Source: Hymenopellis radicata
Lineage: Eukaryota; Basidiomycota; Agaricomycetes; Agaricales; Physalacriaceae
Length of the DNA stretch: 64,000 bases
Assembly: GCA_015501595.1 (NCBI GenBank)
Contig: JADNRX010000212.1
Coordinates: 1 to 64,000 of the forward strand
Direction: 5' to 3'
The notes beneath the pieces were generated by a model. It worked only from the letters and a program-made list of their open reading frames with translations. It was not told the origin of the DNA and ran no database searches. Below are positions 24,655 through 36,235 of the stretch, in pieces. The translations under genes were made by a program, and so were the position numbers. Positions within the stretch are counted from its first letter, which is position 1, and each line of letters starts with the position of its first letter.

Positions 24655-27600
24655 TCAATGACCCGATTCGTCGATATTTTCGTGAACGGGAGAACCAGAG
24701 GCGTCCTGCCCTTCCACTTCGTCCAAGGCAGCCTGATGGTCTAGTTCAGATGCGGCATCCACATCGCCTGAGAGCAATCACAGCGTTAACGCCCGAACAA
24801 CACCCCAAAACCCAACTACAACGCACCAATATCGTCCACATCATCTGCATGAATCGAATCCTCTAAGGCGCCTGTTAGCTTCCGACGTTATCCCAGACTG
24901 CCGCGACGTCTTACCGTCAATAACTAAGTGACGGCGTTCATGAGTCGCGAATCCCATGACATACGGAGAAAGACGCCCACCATTCAAACTTTGGCCATAC
25001 GAAGCTTGACCACCCCGCGGAGAAAACCCAGCAGTCACAGGCGTTGGAACACCGAGGTTACCGGAAAACGTCATAGGAGATGGCTCAGCCCAACTGGACG
25101 AAGATGCAGCGCCGGAAGAGGGTGCTGACAGCGGTGGCGACGTCACATCAGGTTGCGGCGGCGGTTCGATCCTCTTGCCCTGTCCCGGCGAGGGCGTCCT
25201 GCGCTCTGTCGGCGGTACAAGTCCAGAGGCAACACGCTTCGCACGCTGGACCTGCGATTCCCTGATGTTCTCCGGAAGATCGGTCGGTGCCCACTGCTGC
25301 AACGCCTTGATAGAGCCCCATTCTGTCACCTTGTTGTGTAACCAGACGGTACTGACTGGCTTCGTTAAGAAGTCGTTGCAACCGGCTGCTAACGCTTGAA
25401 CTCGATCCTCCTCGTCTCGAGATGCCGTCAAAGCTACGATTACCACGCTTGACGGATATGGGGTCGAACCAGATTCAGAAGGCGTCCTCACTGGAGGCGT
25501 GAAGCCAGGAGTACTGCCCTCGGCGACAGGCGTCCCATGTGGTAAGCCCGCGAGTGCCATCATCTTCTCTTCATGTCTGATCTGCTTGGTCGCCTCAAGC
25601 CCACCCATGACTGGCATTTGGATATCCATCTGCATTATTCAATGAGTGTGAAAGAACGAAAGCCAGGCACAAATGATACACACGAGAATCATGTGGAACT
25701 CCCCAGTCCTCCACTTGTTCAATGCATCTTGTCCATTCACAGCCAAATCGCTAGCAACACCAATCTTACGCAGTGCCTTACCGCAAATCTCTCGATTGAT
25801 ACGATTGTCTAATATGGAGTTAGCGGTCGGCGTGAGAACGGTTCAATGTTACGACAATCTCACCATCTACAACAAGCACCTTGATAGGAGGAACAACGTT
25901 GTGTTCCGGCCCCAAACGAGGTGCAGCAGTACTGCCTTGAGGTGTAGACGTTCTTCGGGAGTGGTATATGCGCTCAAGGGGCGACTCTACCGGGGTTTGC
26001 TCTGGTTCCACGGGAAGAAAACGCGTCAACTCTTGCATCGAAGCAAAAGTATCCGCGAGGGGAATGTTCACAACGCCCGTGGGTGAAGACGGGTCTGACT
26101 TGCCCTTGGGATTGAAGTAAATGCCTTGAACAGCGCCTTCCGAATCTTGTATCCGTATCCCGGTAAGCGGATTGTTGTCGGTGAACTTGGCGGGGAAGTA
26201 CTCCGTGGCGGGCGAGACTGGCGTAGCAGGCAGGTTCTCTTTGGTTGAAGAGCCCACAGATCGACTAGAATTCGAACGTGGACCAATAGGACGTGGTGAC
26301 CCAGGTTTCGGGATCTCCCCAGACGACGAGGGAGTCAGCAAACCACCATTCGGTACGTTTATTACAGGCGCACTCGGAGAGGTCGCGCTGGGAGAGAGCG
26401 AGGGATCGACCCGAGGTTTGTTCAAGGCCATGTACAGAATCGTCAATAATCGACGAGGCCCGACAGGCTTCGGAACGACGACGACCTCTGGGTATATCGC
26501 AAATGGCGCAGCAGCACGCACTACTTCTCTGATTAGTCTGAAATTGTCCAGACTGGTAAAGTAGACAATCGTTATCATGGCATGAGAATTGGAATTCTGG
26601 CGAGCTGTAACATGAGTCGAGGATGATTGGACGCGATGTATGGCGGGGCGTTTAGTGGGAACAGGATTGGTCGCCTGGATCTGTGACTTGAGGATCTCGA
26701 CGTCATCGTCTATGAATACGAACGGCCGTCCACCTTTCGAGGGTTTCTCAGGCAAGAACGCGTTCGCAGACTCGCCGTTCCCGACGACTGCGAGGTCCAC
26801 ACCCCAGCTTGATAGAGAAGCCAGTAAAGGCTCCGTCGAAAGCTCTTTGGTATAGACAGTCACCGAAAACTTCTTGTCCTTTAGCTCATGCCCAAAGTCA
26901 GCCAACTGTTCAAATGTCGGCTCATGGGACATAAGCGGCTGTTCCGCGACACCATGAATAATGGACGGTGAGGATTCCGCTATCGGCGGCTGCGAAGTCT
27001 CGAGAGTGAACGACAACTCACAGGCGCGTCCAACCGCGCACTGAGGTCGAAAGAGGGAATCCATCGTGAGCTCCGCATCTGCATTGCTCAACAGACGCTG
27101 CAATAGAGTAGTTTCCAGGTTTGGTGCATGGCGGGTGTCGCGGCCCGTGAACTTGTGCGCAATGTCTATGATACAACGCGCCGGCAGACCGAACACTTGC
27201 GGACGTTCGTCGAACCCAGAGTCTGCCTGAAGCTCCTCGAGGTCGGGCCGGTGCTGGGGGAACATGAACAGGCCAAGCTCTATCGAATCGCCCGGCTGAG
27301 CGATCATCAAGACTTGGCGTACAATCTAGACAAAGTCAATACGGACACGCTTTGGGGGTGGTAAGTCGGGACGCACATGTGCCAAGGCATAGGTTAAGCA
27401 TCTTTCGTTACCCCGCACGTAGATGGGATGGAAATCAACCGCCTTGACCGCCTGTTGTCCCTGCTCGTGTAGGTTGTCGTCGCCGTGATAAATGACCAGC
27501 TCAACCTTCCGCTTAACCGCCAACCCGGCGAGCATATCCCCCACGCCCTGCAACAAGTCCCCAATATCGAACGTCTCGCGCGCGTCCCCTATCCCTTTAA

Positions 27601-28138
27601 GATTCCGAGAGGTGAACGTGGTAAGATTCTGGGCGATAAACGAGATATTTTTGAGGGCGCAGTGTAGCGCGGAGAGGGTAGGAGCGGGAACCGACACCGA
27701 ACTTGCCGCGAACTGCTCCTTGGCGGGCTCCAAGATCTGAGACGGGCAGAACTGCTGAAGGGCGTCGACCATGACAGCGCACATATCCGTGAACTCTTCT
27801 GATATTTCATGGTACCAATTGGCCTCTGCCGCCGTGCCTCCTTTACCGTCGAGATCCGGCGGCTGCTTTAGAGGCGCTGTCACCGTCGCCGCTCGTGGCT
27901 TTGTTAACCGCACCGCACTTTTCTCCCGCTGGCGGGGCGTCAGAGAGCCAGAATCGTACCCGCCATCCATGTTGTCCATGTCAGCGACTGAGTGAGCGCT
28001 ACACGATGCTTCCCCGGTTGTCTCTCGATAGCCGCCGTTGACGCGGGACTGCTGAGACGTCCAGGAGTGGGATGGGACGTCGTTGGGCGCCCAGAAGGCT
28101 CCGTTAACGCGAGCAGTAGCAATATCGGGGGAGGGCAT
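24655..28138 (-). CDS. SSK1: Response regulator of the HOG pathway, SSK1-like
   Basis: Two-component response regulator that receives phosphate from an Ypd1-type phosphotransfer protein and controls the Ssk2-type MAPKKK in osmotic and stress signalling. Start at 28138 (MPSPDIATARVNGAFWAP). The N-terminal half includes ALKNISFIAQNLTTFT and YALAH-IVRQVLMIAQPGD, joined over an intron at 27326-27376 whose read-through would give an in-frame TAG. A long Ser/Pro-rich linker follows. The receiver domain is PPIKVLVVD-DNRINREICG, ASDLAVNGQDALNKW, MILMDIQMPVMGGLEATKQI (phospho-acceptor Asp in MDIQMP), VIVALTAS and CNDFLTKPVSTVWL. Introns in the receiver: 25809-25863 and 25630-25683. Two small terminal exons end NIDESGH. 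All receiver catalytic residues (DD, D, T, K) are present. Confidence 0.9.
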
Positions 28139-28525
28139 GTAAGCGTGGAGAAACTGGGAAGGCGGGACAAGGCAGTTGCTCGGTCGTGGTTGTGGAAATC
28201 AGACCGGAGGCGCGGTCTAGATGGGCTCTCTGGCAAGTTGCGAGGGTATATAAAGCCTCCCTCAACGTCCAAGACTGCAAGGAGGCGTGGTAGTAATGAG
28301 CGTAGATTACCGACAGAAATTGCCACTTTCGTCACACACGTAAGCAATTGCTCCCGTTTCAAAATCATTTCAAAAAATAAATCCACCAAGTACAGTATCG
28401 CCCTTTGCTGTCCTCCTCTTTTGGCCCTTTATCGTACGTACACTACACCTTAACAGTCACACAACAAGCACCCTCAATATCAATGCGATGCTCTTAAGGC
28501 CGTCAAGTTATATTTAGTAGCAGCA
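28139..28525. other. Intergenic, SSK1 promoter and ARS2 3' end
   Basis: 387 bp between two same-strand genes; no gene or repeat seen. Confidence 0.4.
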
Positions 28526-31500
28526 TCAGTATGATAATTCAACGTCACCCTAGGCGCAGTAATCATGAGAATTCGAAGCTGTGATGCGGACAAAAAGCAC
28601 TCCCACCTCTGCGACCAAGTCCATGTCGTGGTAGCTAACGCGCTTGCCCGCGGCGGCTCGTGGGTCCTCTTTGGCGTCAGGAGGAGGTGGAGGTGGCAAC
28701 CCGCTTCCAGACGCCACTCCACTACGTCCCCCTCTCCGATTATTACCACTAGAGAGCGGTGCATCCAGCGCAGACATGCTCGACATAGGCTTGGGGGGAA
28801 GCCCAGCTCCAGCAGGCACCTCAAATGGCATATAGTCACCAGCGATGCGATCACTCAGCCGTCTTCCACGCGTGATGGGATATGCTCCAGTAATCACGGG
28901 CCCGGGAACAAACATACCTGTAGAGAGATCAATTTGAAGGCCGCCAACGCCGGTCCAACTGCTCCATGTTTGTGGCATAGAAGCAGGAAGGGCGGACTGA
29001 TGTCCGTAAGGACGTGCAGGATCGTTCGTCTGCTGCTGGTGCTGATGATAGGTAGCCTTTAGCTGAACGCCGTAAGCTTGAGGTGGCGGCGCCTGACTGC
29101 TGTTACCCGAAGGAGGCGGGGGGTGCAAGGCTGGCTGGAGGCGATGTGGATCAAGAGCAAAGTTGTTGAAGTACGGCATCTTTGAAACGGGGTGAACAAC
29201 AGCTCGTCAAACAAATCAAGGTAAACTCACCTCCTCAAGCTGCGTTTTGATCAATTCGGGATGCTTGTTAGCCACATGCTTTTCAATGAAGGACGTCGCC
29301 TTGAACAGCTTTTGGCAGGTCCTGCATCGGAACTTTCCTTCGTCTTCCATCTTGATATGCGGATCGATGAGTCTCGTTAGTTCTCTGGGGGGGAAATGTG
29401 AGGAAAGGCGTGTCTAATCACGAAACAACGCACTCTTCGGTTTTCCTCCCGCCGTAATGAGCAGGATCAACACCATCCCGATTCATCAACAGCGCCATTT
29501 TTGAATCCATCCAGTCCAACCATCGCTCATCTAACCGAATACCAGTTCAATGCTAGTTTCATTACATGAAAGCAACAGCCTACCATTTCGTTTCCAGTCC
29601 CGGTCCAAAGCATGACTGTCCTTCTTCGTGTCTTTGTCCTTCTTTTCGTCCTTGTCTCCATTCAGATCAACGGAATCATCCATCTTGTTCTCCCTTTCTG
29701 CCTTCTCTACTTCGGCCGCCTTGACCTCCTCAAGAAGCGCCTTGGACAAAGGCTTTCTCACATGTTTTAAGCACTTGCGCTGCAACTCTTCTACGTGGTC
29801 CGTAGTAACGGCGCAGTAATAACATGTGTTGAAAGCAGCGCGAAGATACTCAAGATACAAGTCTAAGGTTATGACGGTCTACAAACCTAATTAAACTTTG
29901 TATGAAACGAGGGAGACAAACAACGCACCTTTTTAGCAGCTACGGCCGCTTCATCGTTCATGTCCAAGATTCCTTGATCACGCATGTCGGCCATGATTTT
30001 CTCGACGCGACGTTCGATAGCATCTGCGCCTTTCTCCGTAGGGTCTTCTTCCTCTTCCTCAGCAGGGAGCTCCGGCAGATCAATAGCGGCCGTTTGTGGC
30101 CCCTCCTCAACTGAATAGTAGACCGGAAGCTTAGGATGCTCATGTATTTTCATCTGGCGCAGTTGCGCGGCCTGCTCTTCGTAAAGACTAGCCAAGGCTA
30201 TGGCGTTCGCAAGATCCTTCTCAAGTCTGTCAGGTTTACTGGCCACCTCGGGAGCACAGCGAACTCGACTGGTAAACGGCCGAGTGTTGTGCGACACATG
30301 TAATTTAAAACCTTCGATCTGAAACCAACGTTACGAAAAGTGCGCGGCGATAATAACGAGGTTCAAACCTTGGTATCTGACAATTCGGACATGACTGCAC
30401 CCATATCCGCATTCTCGTCGAAGCGAAGCCATCCAGCACGATAATAATTTCGCTTCGACATCGGGTCCCCGAGAGCCAAGTATACATATCCGGGGATTTT
30501 GGAACAGGCCTGAAGAGCAAGTTGTAAGAAAGTATATAGTACGGACGACCTAGCAGTACGCACCTCCTCAAGCTTGACGCGCCCAATGTCCGGAGGAATA
30601 GTACGAATCATGACTTGATTGCCCTCCGTTGGTGCAGTGACTTCCTCGTCCAGATCAGGTTCACGATTACCGCGCTTCGAATCTTTACCGTTAGCGTCCG
30701 CCCTGGAGGCTTCGTTGTCCGTTGGTTCATCTGCGTCCATGGTGAACTGCATGTCGTCGTCGCCAGAATTCTTGGGTTCTGCCTCGCCGTTCGACTCCTT
30801 GGGTTCACCATTGGCGGAAGGCTCCTCTTTGGCGCCTGTGGGTTCTTGTTCAGGTTCATTCAAATCGGGATCGAATTTGCCAGAGTCCAAGTCATGTAAG
30901 AACGTGACAAGTCGTCCCTTCCAGCCTTCTTTTCTCACTCTTGACCGTAATTTCTGCATTGCGGGGGAGGGATCATATTTTTCGGCAAACCACGGGGACT
31001 TGCGATGGTAATCAAACATGGTTTGAAGCTTGGACACATAAGACGCAAAGCTAGTCAATAAAGAAAAGTACGTACTTGAGCTGCGTGGAAATCCTTCCTA
31101 TAGATTTCCCAAAGAGCCTCAAGCCATTACGAGGTTTTGAGCCATCTCCTGCTTCCTGCTCAGCAGCTTTATCCATATTGTCCTCCTGGGTAGCCCGTTG
31201 AGGAAAGGTGTAGCGAAACCAATCAGCATACTGCTTGAGAGAACCAGGGAAGTCGAATGAGTGGGGGTCCGGCGGTGGTCTTCTGTTATACTGATTGCGA
31301 CGTACTGGCGAATAGCCGCCACGCCACGCAGGAGGACGCTCTGTAGAACCATTCAGGATCGGCTGCGCGTATATTGAACGAGTAGCAAACCATAGTTTTC
31401 AGAGTACCGAGGTCGGGGGTCGTATCTTTCAGCCTCCCATGGAGAGGGCGAACGGCGCCTTTTCTTACTGCCTGTGAAAAACAAGGTTGAAGACGAAACT

Positions 31501-31754
31501 GGTGCATATATTAGGACACATACCATCTCCTGGTACGGGACTGCGGCTCCTGGCACGACGCATGTCGGTAGGACTCTCCCTGCCATAGCCATAAGACCTT
31601 TCGCGCTCGAAGTCGTCCAGTCACCACCCGCACGAAAGGGTGCTACCGGGTATCTACCGTCCATGTTATACGGGTCCCTCGTTGAGAATGGAGGAATAGG
31701 AGAACGCGAGCGCGAACGGCGAGGCGGGGGAGGATAATTATCCCAAGAAGCCAT
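28526..31754 (-). CDS. ARS2/Serrate-like nuclear cap-complex RNA effector
   Basis: Zinc-finger scaffold that links the cap-binding complex to RNA processing and decay. Start MASWDNYPPPPRRSRSRSP at 31754, an RS-like N-terminus. Conserved blocks: GSLKQYADWFRYTFPQ, AAEQEAGDGSKPRNGL, QLQTMFDYHRKSPWFAEKYD, acidic linker, PGYVYLALGDPMSKRNYYRA, VRCAPEVASKPDRLEKDLAN, finger FRCRTCQKLFKATSFIEKHV, NKHPELIKTQLEE and the hallmark MPYFNNFALDPHRLQP. The C-terminus is Pro/Gly-rich, ending KRVSYHDMDLVAEGDVELSY. Two frame breaks occur, both restored by adding one base: CC at plus 31617-31618 (restores DWDDFERERSYGYG) and T at plus 31119 (restores LWEIYRKDFHAAQ). Over ten introns. The identification is secure despite these breaks. 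Confidence 0.87.
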
Positions 31755-32216
31755 CTTTCGAGGTATGAGAACTGAGAGCGAAACAGAGAGAAGAAGAGAA
31801 CGGCATCAGAGCCAGGGACGAGTAGAGGTCGAGCATAGGGTACAGACCTCTGGGATCACGTACACGGGCGGTGGTCGTCGCTGTTGAGCGAAACCGTAGC
31901 GCGCTGTTCGTGATAAAGACCAATACGCGGCAAGCCAACACGCTTACGCCGGGCGGAGTCTAAAATATTTCAGACTCCGGTACGACACACAAGTGCGCCA
32001 CGTTTCTCGTCTGGCTTGAATTGAGAGTTGCAGACACATACCATTGGCAAATATGAGGTTATAACCGAGTAAAACATATCCAAACGGACGCCGTAATATT
32101 TTCAGCATGGGCGATACCAGATTCCGTCCAAGAGATAGTGGAAACAGCGTAGGCTTAGATCTGCTTATATCCAGCACTCCAGCGCTTTGCAAAGGTCGGC
32201 AAAAGGTATGAATTAT
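31755..32216. other. 5' flank of ARS2
   Basis: Upstream sequence of the ARS2 gene up to the long inverted repeat. No gene recognised. Confidence 0.4.
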
Positions 32217-32907
32217 GCAGGCTCCGAACCTCAGCCGTCGCTGTCGTTTCGTTCACAAATCCTGTGGCGTAATGTGGATTGATAATAATCTGATCACGTG
32301 AATATCATGTGTCGAGAGCCAATCAGATCAAGAGGAACGTGGGGTGAAGAAACGACAGGACGGCTGGCACAATATCGCCGGCACGATCTCGGCGCCGTGC
32401 TGCCCAGGTGCTGCCAAACATGGTCAACAACGCTTGTCAACCGAGTTTCCTCGCAGATGGCTTCAACGGATGCTACTCTGCCCATTCTAAGTTATGTCTC
32501 TGATTCTAATACCGCTGTTGGTCATCTTGCTAGCTTCTGAGGTTGACATAGCAAATGACAACAGTGCAAGTGCCAAGTACAGGTGGAAAGTGCAGGAAGG
32601 GCGGTATTCATGGTACAGAAGGGATACATTAGAGGGAATGAATAACAGAAGGGAATTATAAGAAGAAAGTGGCGGAAAAAACTAAGAAACACAAGAGATG
32701 AACATCGATGAATGCTTGGAGGCGGCGTGTGGGACTTGTTTGGCAGCACGGCGCCGAGATCGTGCCGGCGATATTGTGCACCCCACGTTCCTCTTGATCT
32801 GATTGGCTCTCGACACATGATATTCACGTGATCAGATTATTATCAATCCACATTACGCCACAGGATTTGTGAACGAAACGACAGCGACGGCTGAGGTTCG
32901 GAGCCTG
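32217..32907. repeat. Long inverted repeat in ARS2-ESF2 divergent promoter
   Basis: Left arm 32217-32404 and right arm 32742-32907 are reverse complements. They share GGCTCCGAACCTCAGCCGTC, ATAATCTGATCACGTGAATA, GAGAGCCAATCAGATCAAGA, ACAATATCGCCGGCACGATC and CTCGGCGCCGTGCTGCC, at near identity. The left arm has about 22 extra bases (near 32346-32367). The spacer of about 337 bp contains no gene. No TIR/TSD arrangement of a transposon is evident. The right arm ends about 105 bp before the ESF2 start. Each arm contains CACGTG and a CCAAT-type motif (CCAATCAGA), so promoter elements are duplicated in mirror orientation. Confidence 0.88.
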
Positions 32908-33012
32908 TGAATTATGCGAAACCAATGCAGAACATGGACGTCGAAAGGATCACACTTTGGTGGCTGTGCAATCCATATATTTTCCAAAAGGCGTGACGTA
33001 ATCACAGTTTCG

Positions 33013-33888
33013 ATGTCTCCAGAGCCTTCCACCTCTGCCCTCCCTCCCGACGACGACGAGCATGCCACCTCCGATGTCGGAAATGCAGAGGATTTGCCGG
33101 AAGGAATGGACCCGGATGGCTTTGCAGGTCCCTCTCAAATCGTAAAACCATTAACGAAAGAGGCCTTGGCTGCGTTCAAGGCTGAGCAGGACCGCGCTGG
33201 TGTAATATACATATCCAGAATACCACCAGGAATGCGGCCTACAAAAGTACGCCACATCATGAGTGGTTACGGTGAAGTGGGTCGCGTATATCTACAACAA
33301 GAAGGTGCCCCAAATCCTTCGACTTTTGATGTCACAATTCAACATATGTCTAGACGCTAAGAGAGCCTATCTGCGGAGAAAATACACCTCCACGAAGAAA
33401 CCGCATTATACGGAAGGCTGGGTCGAGTTTAAAGACAAGAAAATCGCCCGCAGCGTTGCTGGAATGCTGAACGCTCAAACGATCGGAGGCAAGAAGGGCA
33501 ATCGATGGCGAGACGACGTCTGGACGATGAAATACCTTCCCAAATTCAAGTGGAGCATGCTCACAGAACAAGTCGGTTCGTGTCTCTCTTCTTGTGGTTG
33601 TCTGCAAGTCGTTAACCATCTCTTCCAGCGCATGAAGCTGCGATACATACTGCGAAACTACGCGTCGAGCTGTCCCAGTCTCGCGCAGAGCAGCACGATT
33701 ATCTCAAGAACGTCGAACTCGCCCGGGTGTTGAATAAGCGTGCTGAAAAGAAGAGGGAGAAGGGCGAAGAACCGCAGATAAAAGAGAGGCCTCGGAAACG
33801 ACCAGCTGCAGATACCGACGATCAGCCTCGCAAAAAGGCGAAGAATCCGGAAACAGATATGAGCGAGGTGCTGGGCAGTATATTTTGA
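33013..33888 (+). CDS. ESF2: Pre-rRNA processing RRM protein (ESF2/ABT1)
   Basis: Nucleolar U3/SSU-processome factor that stimulates Dbp8 and is needed for early pre-18S cleavages. After an acidic N-terminus ([17 protein letters not shown]) the RRM begins [20 protein letters not shown], continues [20 protein letters not shown], then [20 protein letters not shown] and [20 protein letters not shown], all hallmark ESF2 blocks. Introns: 33305-33353 and 33576-33628. The C-terminal helix-rich part is [20 protein letters not shown], then a Lys/Arg-rich tail ([19 protein letters not shown]) ending MSEVLGSIF. No frame problem. The start at 33013 gives the usual short acidic leader. Confidence 0.9.
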
Positions 33889-34683
33889 CACTGTTTTCGG
33901 TCGTTCATTGCACTACTATGGCCACGAGTGCGAATTGCTTGAATACAAACGGCATCTTCATCGGTATCAATGGCAAGCCCTCTGCTAATGTCTACATATG
34001 GTAGAAGGAACGACTGTCTTCCTTGATCTCATCGAGTCTGAGTAACGAGACTACTCAGGCTTCCGTTATCGGTTCGCGTCGTCTTACAGTGGGAGTCCCG
34101 ATATCATCATCTTCTCCCTTCCTTGTTGTCTATTGCCTCACAATCATAAATATCTGCAGTCCGACCGCGTCTCCATTACCGATGATGGATGGGAGGCCGA
34201 TAACCTCGATGACTATTTCACCACCACTGGTCACTGTCAAGGTGCTCGTTACATTTATACCTTAGAAATTGCCTGACATCAACCACAGGAGTCGTCGTCG
34301 GGCACCACGTCATGATCTCTTCATTGACCTACAAGAGAGACAGAACGCAATTGCCAATGAGCAAGGAGGAGCTCGAAACCCCCAAACACCTCATGCTTGA
34401 CATGCCCGTTCGCCACTCAACATGTTCTATCGGGCGCTTATCTCTCCAAGAGACTGTTGACACCTTTGTTCAAAGCCGAGAAGGATAAGACAAAGAAGGA
34501 GAAGCTTCGCACGTTAAAGATGTCAGAGGAGTCGTTTATTTTGTCAGTTGCTGATGGTAAGCCTGATTCACTTATCTGAATGTTTCTCCTTCAGAGCCAA
34601 TTCTTAGAATCTGTGTTGCTTTATTGATGAAATGGCATCTTGGAGTCTTGTAAGTCAAACAAAAAGCAAGGTACTTGAGTAGA
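33889..34683. other. Intergenic, unassigned
   Basis: Short frames such as 34397-34579 (KAEKDKTKKEKLRTLKM) have coding-like composition but no start-to-stop model and no domain. Possibly decayed coding sequence near the truncated DyP copy. Confidence 0.3.
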
Positions 34684-34990
34684 TATCGCCATCCTGGCCT
34701 AGAAGAAGGAAACCAGGTTTGATTTGGTGAGGGCCCGGGATAACAGGGTCGAAGCCTTCAATTGTAGAGATGCCATCCAAGAACCCGAAGCTTATAAAAA
34801 GTAAGCGGCCGGGCTACGGCAGAGCAAAGGTACTGTAAAGGTCTAGTGGCTCACTGTTCGTGTCCGTCTTGGTCTCCAGATCGGACGTCACCCACAATAT
34901 GGGTAACCTCATGAATGGTCAAGCCTAACTTCCACGAGGACCACATCGACCGAGACATGACTATCACCAGAAACGAGGATCGTGCCGTCA
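34684..34990 (-). pseudogene. Decayed fragment of DyP peroxidase gene
   Basis: Matches 37217-37534 of the intact DyP gene at high identity across an exon-intron-exon stretch. This includes the FLDGIS-coding exon start and the HEVTHIVGDV region, the intron between them and both splice borders. Small deletions remove parts of NPSIEG and of the AILGL segment. It starts and stops inside coding sequence with no start codon, heme-ligand region or C-terminus. The downstream end is fused directly to the copied chromodomain-gene leader at about 34993. Confidence 0.85.
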
Positions 34991-35164
34991 ATAACATTAA
35001 GCTCAATATCAGAGAATCTTCGAAGCCGCACGCCGCAGCTGGACTCCCATGACTCGAATACCGACCATATCAGGACTAGGATTTTCCCTCTTCAGGATGG
35101 GGCAAATACGGCGCCCAGTGGCTCTTGACCTCTTACTTTCAACACGACTGTCATCGCGACTACC

Positions 35165-35588
35165 ATGCCGCAAGTCGGTATGCTACTTCTCGCAGTGACG
35201 CATGCATTCTTTGACTCGCTGCCCTCTTAGAACTTATACTAGGGGTGCGCGGCCGTTTGAAATATAAAACACCCGTGAGGTTTCTTGGTTTTGCTGCCGT
35301 CCTCCCCTTCTGACACATAACGTAGGAATATTTGGTGAAGTGGTATGGCTATCCAGCCTTGGAAAACTCGTGGGTCGACATCCGTGCTCCTGGCAGCGAC
35401 AGTTACCATTCACCTCTTGTAGCTGGGAGCCCGCGTCTGCCTGCAAAGCTGATATGAGAGACCTCTTGAAGGCAGTATGGAGACAAATAAAAGAAGAGGG
35501 GCTCACCAAAGATGACTTCGCATTCTCATCCCTGAAAGTCGAGCTTGACCCGCTCTACATTTTTCACGACTGGGGGAATGCTCCGTGA
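35165..35588 (+). CDS. Short chromodomain protein (partial duplicate of the gene at 43977)
   Basis: Duplicate of the first exons of the chromodomain gene at 43977-46732, together with about 170 bp of its leader (copy 34993-35553 matches 43823-44391). Same exon pattern: MPQV, then ELILGVRGRLKYKTP, then EYLVKWYGYPALENS, then WEPASACKADMRDLLKAVWR and a helical segment ending YIFHDWGNAP. All three introns keep their GT and AG. An 18-bp deletion in exon 1 and a 3-bp deletion near KEEGL preserve frame. The copy lacks the downstream donor and runs to a stop, giving about 85 residues: a nearly free-standing chromodomain with the aromatic-cage-type W and Y residues. It may be expressed or may be a young relic; no transcript evidence is available. 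Confidence 0.6.
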
Positions 35589-36235
35589 CAGTTGAGAGAG
35601 TAGAGTTTATAACATGCTGAATACAAAACGACATGTTTCTGTATGAAGAGTCTTTCTAGACCAACTGCTTGCGTGAAGTGGGAAAGGGGTCCAGGGGAGA
35701 CTCGGGCGACCTTTGAGGACACCCGAGTCGACCTTGGAGTGAGCAGAGCAGGAAGCGTCGGAGTCTCAGCTGCTCAAGAAGAGATGACTGCTCAAAGAAC
35801 TCGTCCCGACAGGCCACGCAGCCTAAAGAATTCGACCTGTGTGGTCATAATAGAAATCTAATTCATCTCAGAGGATCAGTGGCGAGCCGACAAGATGAGA
35901 GTACCGACTGTGTGGGTGTGGCGGTTTGATCATTTTCCCCGTGCATGTCCTTAGGTAGTCTGGGAACCCGATTTTACCGGGATGCGACAATCTTTCCATT
36001 ATAAAGTCCTCAGGCTCCCATTATCGGTTCACGTCTTGCGTCTGGCAGTGAGGGTGTTTAGGCACTGGGCATTTCGCGATCACGTGGTTCCGAGGTCGAA
36101 GATCACATTCAAATTGGAGAAAGTAACACTATTAATGACAGAAAGTTATGACGGAGGTCATGCATATTCAAGAGAATAAAATTTCCTTAGGAGGCAGTCG
36201 AAATTTCAGGTAACCAAGAAAACATCAGCTCGCCT
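35589..36235. other. Intergenic, 3' of DyP gene
   Basis: No gene recognised. A segment near 36005-36050 resembles one near 34055-34100 (CTCAGGCTYCCRTTATCGGT), so older repeat material may be present. Confidence 0.35.

Noticed and set aside
27326..27328. In-frame TAG splitting SSK1 into two genes
   Set aside because: It lies in a 51-bp intron (GTGCGT to TCTAG); splicing gives the expected YALAHIVRQVL join.
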